The position numbers were made by a program, and so were the translations under genes. From contig SKGU01000175.1 of NCBI GenBank assembly GCA_007117255.1, forward strand, positions 1-10,673: a stretch of DNA of 10,673 bases, given 5' to 3'. Positions 6,058 to 10,673 of this stretch are shown in pieces. The first letter of the stretch is position 1. The number at the start of each line of letters is the position of its first letter. The notes beneath the pieces were generated by a model, which saw only the letters and a list, made by a program, of their open reading frames with translations, did no database searches and was not told the DNA's origin. The DNA comes from Natronohydrobacter sp. GTDB lineage: Bacteria; Pseudomonadota; Alphaproteobacteria; Rhodobacterales; Rhodobacteraceae.

Positions 6058-7329
6058 ATGGCAAGCACACCGGATCCGCGTACCGCGTCCTCTGCGCACG
6101 CGAAGCGCACTTTCCATCCCAGCATGTTGCTGTATGACCAGCGATACCGATCGATAACGATTCAGATATTTGCGCTTTTTGTTCTGATGCTAAGCGCGGC
6201 CTGGTTGATCGATAATGTTATCAATAACTTGCGCCTTGCCGGTCGAACCTTCAGTTTTGGGTTCCTGTCGCAATCGGCGGGCTATGACATCAATCAGCGC
6301 CCGATTGAATACACCAGTCAAAGCTCGCATGGACGCGCAGCGCTGGTGGGCTTCATCAATACGATTATCCTGGCGATACTAGGCTGTGTCCTTGCAACAA
6401 TCGTGGGCGTTCTGGCAGGTGTGCTGCGCCTGTCCAAGAACTGGATCGTCTCGCGCCTTGTCACTGTCTATGTCGAGATTTTCCGCAATATTCCGACACT
6501 GATCTGGATCCTGATTTTCGGCGCTGTGATGGCCGAAAGCATGCCCGCACCATCCTCTTTCCGCGGCGATGATCCCGCATCCAGCATGTTGTTTGACGCA
6601 ATTGCGATAACCAATCGCGGCATCTATGTGCCTTCCATCATGTTCACCACCGAGTTGGGCGCCCTTCCCCTTGGCCCCGTCGCGCCATCCTTGAACTGGA
6701 TTCTGGTGCTGGGTGTCATCATCGCGGGGATTTTCGCAAACGCGGCGCTGATCCGCCATGCGACCCGCGTGCAGAACGCAACGGGCGTTCGCCCAAAAAC
6801 ATGGTGGAAATCAATCCTGATCCTGTTTTTGCCCGTGATCGTCATTTTCATCGCCCTTGGCGCGCATCTGGAGTACCCCGAATTGCGCGGCTTCAACTTT
6901 GCGGGCGGCACGCATCTGCGCAATTCCTTCCTCGCGATGTGGCTTGGCCTTGGCTTCTACACGGGCGCCTTCATCGCAGAAATCGTGCGTGGCGGCATTC
7001 TGGCCATCTCGAAAGGCCAGAGCGAGGCCGCCTTCGCGCTGGGGCTGCAACCGGGCAAGACAATGCGGCTGGTGATTCTGCCCCAGGCGCTACGGGTCAT
7101 TATCCCGCCCCTGATCTCGCAATATCTGAACCTGACCAAGAACACCTCGTTGGGTCTGGCCGTGGGTTACATGGACCTGCGATCCACGCTTGGCGGGATC
7201 ACTATCAACCAGACAGGGCGCGAGCTGGAAGGCATGTTGTTGCTCATGGGGGTCTATCTGGCGATCAGCCTGACGATTTCCGGGCTGATGAATGTCTACA
7301 ATTCCCGCGTCAAATTGAAGGAGCGGTAG
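6058..7329 (+). CDS. bztB: Amino acid ABC importer permease BztB
   Basis: This is one of the two inner-membrane channel subunits (AapQ-like) that pair with BztC. At 423 residues it is longer than a basic HisM-type permease, as is usual for BztB. Hydrophobic segments occur at about residues 33-53, 95-122, 146-160, 212-230, 252-268, 288-308, 345-357 and 392-411. The segment NTIILAILGCVLATIVGVLAG starts the permease fold. The ATPase-contacting EAA loop reads EIVRGGILAISKGQSEAAFALGL (308-330) and is followed by LPQALRVIIPP (341-351). SAGYDINQRPIEY (73-85) is a characteristic BztB/AapQ segment. The start at 6058 has GGGGG 5 bases upstream; the internal ATG at 6124 (MLLYDQRYRS) lacks a ribosome site. 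The stop is 1 base before the bztC start, so the two are translationally coupled. Confidence 0.94.
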   Translation: MASTPDPRTASSAHAKRTFHPSMLLYDQRYRSITIQIFALFVLMLSAAWLIDNVINNLRLAGRTFSFGFLSQSAGYDINQRPIEYTSQSSHGRAALVGFINTIILAILGCVLATIVGVLAGVLRLSKNWIVSRLVTVYVEIFRNIPTLIWILIFGAVMAESMPAPSSFRGDDPASSMLFDAIAITNRGIYVPSIMFTTELGALPLGPVAPSLNWILVLGVIIAGIFANAALIRHATRVQNATGVRPKTWWKSILILFLPVIVIFIALGAHLEYPELRGFNFAGGTHLRNSFLAMWLGLGFYTGAFIAEIVRGGILAISKGQSEAAFALGLQPGKTMRLVILPQALRVIIPPLISQYLNLTKNTSLGLAVGYMDLRSTLGGITINQTGRELEGMLLLMGVYLAISLTISGLMNVYNSRVKLKER

Positions 7330-7330
7330 G

Positions 7331-8629
7331 ATGAGTGACACCCATGCCCAGACCGTAGCCTATGTTCGCAGCACCATGATCGAAGCGGCAGACCCGCCGA
7401 GCAGCCAGACAGGTGCGATCAAATGGATGCGTGAGAACCTGTTTTCAGGCTGGTTGAACACTGTCCTGACACTGATGTCCCTACTGATCATCTGGATGGC
7501 GCTGGCGGCGGTCGGGCCGTGGCTTCTCAATTCGGTCTGGACAGCCGGATCACTGGCGGAATGCCGCGCGGTGCTGGACGGGACATCGGGCGCATGTTTT
7601 TCGGTGATCACAGATCGCTGGCACCAGTTGTTGTTCGGCTTCTACCCGCCCGAATTCTACTGGCGTCCGGTTCTGGCGCTGATCCTGCTATTCGTTGCGC
7701 TGGCACCTGTGCTGTTCACCGCCCTGCCCCGCAAGCTGCTGATCTTTACCGCGCTTTATCCTTTTGTGGGCTATCATCTGCTTTGGGGCGGATCGGTCTG
7801 GTTTCCGGTCAGTGCAGCGCTTGGGTTTGTAGCAGGCTTCGTTGCCTACAAGCTGTTGGGTAAGGTCAACAACCTGCTGGCCATCTTCGCGGCGATCCTG
7901 ACCCCAGTGCTATGGTGGGTCTTTGCAGCCGGAGCGTTTGACGCAGCGCTGAGTTCTGTCATGCCACTGGGGCTTGAATTCGTGCGTTCAGATCGGTTCG
8001 GCGGGTTCCTGATCTCGCTGATCATTGGTGTTTCGGGCATTTCGCTATCCTTGCCCATCGGCATCCTGCTGGCGTTGGGGCGGCAGTCAGATATGATTTT
8101 CCTGAAAACCGTCTGCGTTGTGGTGATCGAATTCATTCGCGGCGTGCCGTTGATTACGCTTCTGTTCACCGCCTCGCTGTTGCTGAACTACTTTCTGCCA
8201 CCGGGCACAGCGTTTGACCTGATCCTGCGCGTGATCATCATGGTGACGCTCTTCGCATCGGCCTATATGGCCGAGGTGATCCGGGGCGGTCTGGCTGCAC
8301 TGCCCAAGGGCCAGTATGAGGCCGCAGATGCACTGGGGCTGGATTACTGGAAGGCCCAGCGGCTGATCATCATGCCGCAAGCGCTGAAAATTTCGATTCC
8401 CGGCATCGTGAACACCTTTATCGGGCTGTTCAAGGACACGACCTTGGTGGTGTTTATCGGCCTACTCGATCCGATTGGGTTGTCGAACGCGATACGCGCC
8501 GATACCAACTGGAATGGTATCTATTGGGAGTTGTTTATCTTCATCGGCTTGCTGTTCTTTATCTTCTGCTTCGGTATGTCGCGCTACTCGATGTATCTAG
8601 AGCGCAAGCTGAAAACCGACCATCGTTAA
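7331..8629 (+). CDS. bztC: Amino acid ABC importer permease BztC
   Basis: This is the second channel subunit (AapM-like), 432 residues. Its N-terminal half has several hydrophobic segments (about 42-67, 112-131, 136-152, 155-175, 180-202) and a periplasmic loop with two cysteines (Cys78, Cys89). The permease domain proper starts near GGFLISLIIGVSGISLSLPIG (224-244), then VIEFIRGVPLITLLF, and has the ATPase-docking EAA loop EVIRGGLAALPKGQYEAADALGL (315-337) followed by MPQALKISIPGIVNTFIGLFKDT (348-370). Shine-Dalgarno AAGGAG (7318-7323) lies within the end of bztB, 7 bases before the ATG. The next gene starts 18 bases after the stop. Similarity to BztB in the C-terminal half fits a heterodimeric channel. 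Confidence 0.94.
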   Translation: MSDTHAQTVAYVRSTMIEAADPPSSQTGAIKWMRENLFSGWLNTVLTLMSLLIIWMALAAVGPWLLNSVWTAGSLAECRAVLDGTSGACFSVITDRWHQLLFGFYPPEFYWRPVLALILLFVALAPVLFTALPRKLLIFTALYPFVGYHLLWGGSVWFPVSAALGFVAGFVAYKLLGKVNNLLAIFAAILTPVLWWVFAAGAFDAALSSVMPLGLEFVRSDRFGGFLISLIIGVSGISLSLPIGILLALGRQSDMIFLKTVCVVVIEFIRGVPLITLLFTASLLLNYFLPPGTAFDLILRVIIMVTLFASAYMAEVIRGGLAALPKGQYEAADALGLDYWKAQRLIIMPQALKISIPGIVNTFIGLFKDTTLVVFIGLLDPIGLSNAIRADTNWNGIYWELFIFIGLLFFIFCFGMSRYSMYLERKLKTDHR

Positions 8630-8647
8630 TCCCAGAAGGGGAAAACC

Positions 8648-9451
8648 ATGACCGAACCTGCTATCGAAATTCCCGTGGATCGCAAGATCGACACGAGCCA
8701 TATGAAAGTCAGCGACGAGATCGCGATCCAGATCACGGGCATGAACAAGTGGTACGGCACCTTTCATGTGCTGCGTGACATCAACATGACGGTAAATCGG
8801 GGCGAGCGTATTGTGATCTGCGGCCCGTCCGGGTCTGGCAAGTCCACACTGATCCGCTGCATCAATCGGCTGGAAGAACATCAGGCGGGCCAGATCATCG
8901 TTGACGGCACCGAGTTGACCAATGATCTGAAGAATATCGACAAGGTGCGATCCGAAGTCGGAATGGTGTTTCAGCATTTCAACCTGTTTCCGCATCTGAC
9001 CATTCTGGAAAACTGTACGCTTGCCCCGATCTGGGTGCGCAAAGTCCCCAAACGCGAAGCCGAAGAAACGGCGATGCATTTTCTGGAAAAGGTGAAGATC
9101 CCCGAACAGGCAGGCAAATACCCCGGCCAATTGTCAGGCGGGCAGCAACAACGCGTGGCAATCGCGCGGTCGTTGTGCATGAAACCGCGCATCATGCTGT
9201 TTGACGAGCCGACATCGGCGCTTGACCCGGAAATGATCAAGGAAGTGCTCGATACCATGATCGCACTTGCCGAAGAAGGCATGACGATGCTTTGCGTAAC
9301 ACATGAAATGGGTTTCGCTCAGGCAGTGGCGAACCGGGTGATCTTTATGGATCAGGGCCAGATCGTTGAACAGAATGAACCAAAGGAATTTTTCAACAAC
9401 CCACAATCGGAACGGACAAAATTGTTCCTCAGCCAGATTCTGGGACATTGA
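8648..9451 (+). CDS. bztD: Amino acid ABC importer ATPase BztD
   Basis: This 267-residue ATPase drives import through BztBC at the cytoplasmic face. All nucleotide-binding motifs are intact: Walker A GPSGSGKST (59-67), Q-loop Gln109 in VFQHFNLFPH, signature LSGGQ (162-166), Walker B IMLFDEPTSALD (182-193) with catalytic Glu187, and switch His219 in CVTHE. Residues 1-28 precede the usual GlnQ/HisP start; the sequence MKVSDEIAI at 19 matches the region where related BztD proteins become conserved. The ATG at 8648 is chosen because AGAAGGGG (8634-8641) lies 6 bases upstream; the ATG at 8702 has no such site. It ends the operon and meets a convergent regulator gene after 13 bases, with no clear terminator hairpin between them. 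Confidence 0.96.
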   Translation: MTEPAIEIPVDRKIDTSHMKVSDEIAIQITGMNKWYGTFHVLRDINMTVNRGERIVICGPSGSGKSTLIRCINRLEEHQAGQIIVDGTELTNDLKNIDKVRSEVGMVFQHFNLFPHLTILENCTLAPIWVRKVPKREAEETAMHFLEKVKIPEQAGKYPGQLSGGQQQRVAIARSLCMKPRIMLFDEPTSALDPEMIKEVLDTMIALAEEGMTMLCVTHEMGFAQAVANRVIFMDQGQIVEQNEPKEFFNNPQSERTKLFLSQILGH

Positions 9452-9464
9452 ACGCAGTGGTTCG

Positions 9465-9974
9465 TCAATAAATATAGCGGATTTGATCGCTCCAGAACCG
9501 TTCAATCCGCTTCAGGGTGCGTGCGACAGTGTCGAGCGTGGCAAAATCAACAATGGCCTCATCTGTCAATGTGTTTGCCTGTCGTGCGAATAATTCTGAT
9601 ATACGGTCACGCACCAAAAGCCCTTCGGCAGTCAGGCGCACCCTTACGGAACGTCGATCCACGGCGCAGCGTTTATGGTGGATATAACCCAACTCCACCA
9701 GCTTTTTCAGATTATAGGACACATTCGAGCCTTGGTAATACCCGCGGGTTTTCAACTCACCGGCGGTCACTTCCTGATCCGCGATGTTGAACAACAATAG
9801 GGCTTGCACCGGATTGATATCCATCAACCCAAGGCGCTCGAATTCATCCTTGATCACATCCAGCATCAACCGGTGCAGCCGCTCCAGCAACGCCAGATTG
9901 TCCAGATATCGCGCCAGAAACTCCCCCCGCAAGGGACGTCCAATATCTTGCTGCACTGTCACAGGGCGCTCCAT
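9465..9974 (-). CDS. MarR-family winged-helix regulator (LdtR-like)
   Basis: This 169-residue protein has the helix-rich dimerisation ends and central winged helix of MarR regulators. DINPVQALLLFNIADQEVTAGELKTRGYYQGSNVSYNLKKLVELGYIHH spans residues 52-100, with a recognition helix near 82-95 and the wing at 106-115 (DRRSVRVRLT). By eye this region strongly resembles the alphaproteobacterial LdtR-type subgroup (INxVQAxxLFNIGD, GSNVSYN). A single Cys103 lies before the wing. Ligand and targets are unknown. The ATG at 9974 gives the longest form, with AAGAAG 10 bases away; a GTG at 9962 has a better site (GGAG at 9972-9969, 6 bases away) and would shorten the protein by 4 residues. A 35-bp palindrome abuts the start and suggests autoregulation. 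It converges on bztD, but control of bztABCD is only a guess. Confidence 0.9.
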   Translation of the reverse strand: MERPVTVQQDIGRPLRGEFLARYLDNLALLERLHRLMLDVIKDEFERLGLMDINPVQALLLFNIADQEVTAGELKTRGYYQGSNVSYNLKKLVELGYIHHKRCAVDRRSVRVRLTAEGLLVRDRISELFARQANTLTDEAIVDFATLDTVARTLKRIERFWSDQIRYIY

Positions 9975-10007
9975 TCATGCCAATCTTCTTGGAAGACTGA
10001 CATGAAT
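9973..10007. promoter_or_regulatory. 35-bp palindrome at the start of the MarR-family gene
   Basis: Two 16-base arms, ATTCATGCCAATCTTC (9973-9988) and GAAGACTGACATGAAT (9992-10007), are inverted copies with 14 of 16 positions matching around a 3-base centre. Read in the minus-strand mRNA, both mismatches become G-U pairs, so all 16 pairs can form. The structure covers the possible Shine-Dalgarno and two bases of the ATG at 9974. A second, overlapping perfect repeat, TGCCAAT (9978-9984) and ATTGGCA (10006-10012), shares part of it. It is a candidate MarR operator and/or translational control hairpin. Confidence 0.65.
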
Positions 10008-10033
10008 TGGCAAAAAACTTCTTAACTGCAGCT

Positions 10034-10306
10034 CTATTTCGTGGCGCCGGCCCCGACCGCCGTGGAAATCCGCGAAATCATGGGGTGCAACGCCTCCGGG
10101 CATGGCACCGCGCCTGTCACCCACAGATACAAATCCTGATCATTCTCATCAAGGAGCCGCTCATAGGCGTCCAGAACATCGGGCGAAAGCCCAACGAGTT
10201 CGGCATCTGCAAACGGCCCCAGAATCAGGTCCATTTCCTTCATGCCGCGCCGCCAGGACCGCATGCGCAATTTCTTCAGACGCGCCTCATGTGCCGTCAG
10301 CTCCAT
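10034..10306 (-). CDS. sdhE: Succinate dehydrogenase assembly factor SdhE (FAD assembly factor 2)
   Basis: SdhE (Sdh5/YgfY, formerly DUF339) is a small cytoplasmic protein that promotes covalent attachment of FAD to the SdhA subunit of succinate dehydrogenase. The 90-residue protein has the defining RGxxE motif as RGMKE (20-24) in LRMRSWRRGMKEMDLILGPF, followed by the family's acidic-aromatic stretch LLDENDQDLYLWVTG (51-65). The length is typical. Its start is only 2 bases after the stop of the HTH regulator gene, so it is probably co-transcribed with it. No sdh genes are in the window. The gap to the next gene downstream is 59 bases and contains the 35-bp palindrome. Confidence 0.93.
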   Translation of the reverse strand: MELTAHEARLKKLRMRSWRRGMKEMDLILGPFADAELVGLSPDVLDAYERLLDENDQDLYLWVTGAVPCPEALHPMISRISTAVGAGATK

Positions 10307-10308
10307 GC

Positions 10309-10673
10309 TCAGAACGCCTCTTTCAGAATCAGTCGCAGCCGTTTTTCTGCTTTTCCCATTTGTGTTGCGAGCTGCGTCATCTGCTGGCGCATCTGGCGGA
10401 TATCCTTCAGTAGCGCGACCCCGTCTTCCGCAAGTTCTTCGGTATTGGCGGGTTCCGCCACACCTTCGCCCTCGCCCGTCAGCAGCCAGCGGATCGATAC
10501 GTTCAACAGTCCCGCGACCATCTGCAATTTGTTGGCGCGCGGTTCCGAGCTATCATTCTCCCAACCCTGAACCGTTTTCAGCTTCACACCAAGGCGCCGC
10601 GCAAGCTCTGACTGTTCCAGCCCTTGCGCTTCGCGTGCTGCCGTCAGACGATCCCCGAACGTCGCATGATCGC
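10309..10673 (-). CDS. HTH (Cro/CI-type) DNA-binding protein with C-terminal coiled coil, 5' end missing
   Basis: The frame is open to the right edge, so the beginning of the gene is outside; 120 residues are visible. The first part is a Cro/CI helix-turn-helix: FGDRLTAAREAQGLEQSEL (residues 5-23), ARRLGVKLKTVQGWEND (24-40), then EPRANKLQMVAGLLNVSIRWLLTG. The GTG at 10587 (Val29) lies inside this domain and is not the start. After an acidic linker (about 66-82), residues 83-116 (ALLKDIRQMRQQMTQLATQM and beyond) are likely coiled coil for self-association. The protein resembles small HTH proteins seen next to sdhE in Rhodobacteraceae. Its target is unknown; being directly upstream of sdhE it may control that gene or itself. 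Confidence 0.87.
   Translation of the reverse strand, partial: DHATFGDRLTAAREAQGLEQSELARRLGVKLKTVQGWENDSSEPRANKLQMVAGLLNVSIRWLLTGEGEGVAEPANTEELAEDGVALLKDIRQMRQQMTQLATQMGKAEKRLRLILKEAF

Noticed and set aside
6801..7334. Plus-strand open frame of 177 codons inside bztB in another frame
   Set aside because: It is a shadow of the permease gene; its composition is Arg/His/Ala/Gly-rich with no family features.
9985..10012. The palindrome as a terminator for sdhE
   Set aside because: In the minus transcript the T-run comes before the stem rather than after it, so it does not have the form of an intrinsic terminator.

Overview
The window looks like a chromosomal segment of an alphaproteobacterium, most likely Rhodobacteraceae (Roseobacter/Rhodobacter group). 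It is GC-rich and tightly packed. It carries a bztABCD/aapJQMP-type amino acid transporter, a LdtR-like MarR regulator, an SdhE and an HTH protein whose sequences read like their counterparts in that family. This placement rests on recognising protein sequences by eye, not on a search. No mobile element, CRISPR array or phage gene was seen.

Layout. Positions 1-1894 (+): the 3' part of a SpoU/TrmH-type rRNA 2'-O-methyltransferase gene, an aldose-1-epimerase gene overlapping it by 4 bases, and a DUF2799-type lipoprotein gene. Positions 1878-3514 (-): purM then purN, two steps of de novo purine synthesis, joined by a 4-base stop/start overlap; purN runs 17 bases into the end of the lipoprotein gene. 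Positions 3515-3653: a divergent promoter region with a perfect 7-bp inverted repeat. Positions 3654-4541 (+): a metallo-beta-lactamase-fold protein of the Blh/persulfide-dioxygenase-like group. Positions 4602-4678 (+): a tRNA with a CAU anticodon. Positions 4679-4929: a non-coding leader with small hairpins. Positions 4930-9451 (+): a complete four-gene ABC importer for acidic amino acids and their amides: binding protein, two permeases and ATPase. A strong hairpin separates the binding-protein gene from the membrane and ATPase genes. Positions 9465-10673 (-): in transcription order, an HTH regulator cut by the right edge, the SDH flavinylation factor SdhE, and a MarR-family regulator.

How the genes work together. 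BztA binds Glu/Gln/Asp/Asn in the periplasm, BztB and BztC form the channel, and BztD powers transport. The hairpin after bztA would give more binding protein than membrane complex. PurM and PurN share one transcript. The other genes are housekeeping or single-function units without an obvious joint pathway.

The most interesting unexplained signal is a 35-bp palindrome at 9973-10007 that touches the start codon of the MarR-family gene. Its only two arm mismatches become G-U pairs in that gene's mRNA, so it could act as a DNA operator, as an RNA hairpin hiding the start, or both. I found no convincing previously undescribed multi-gene system.
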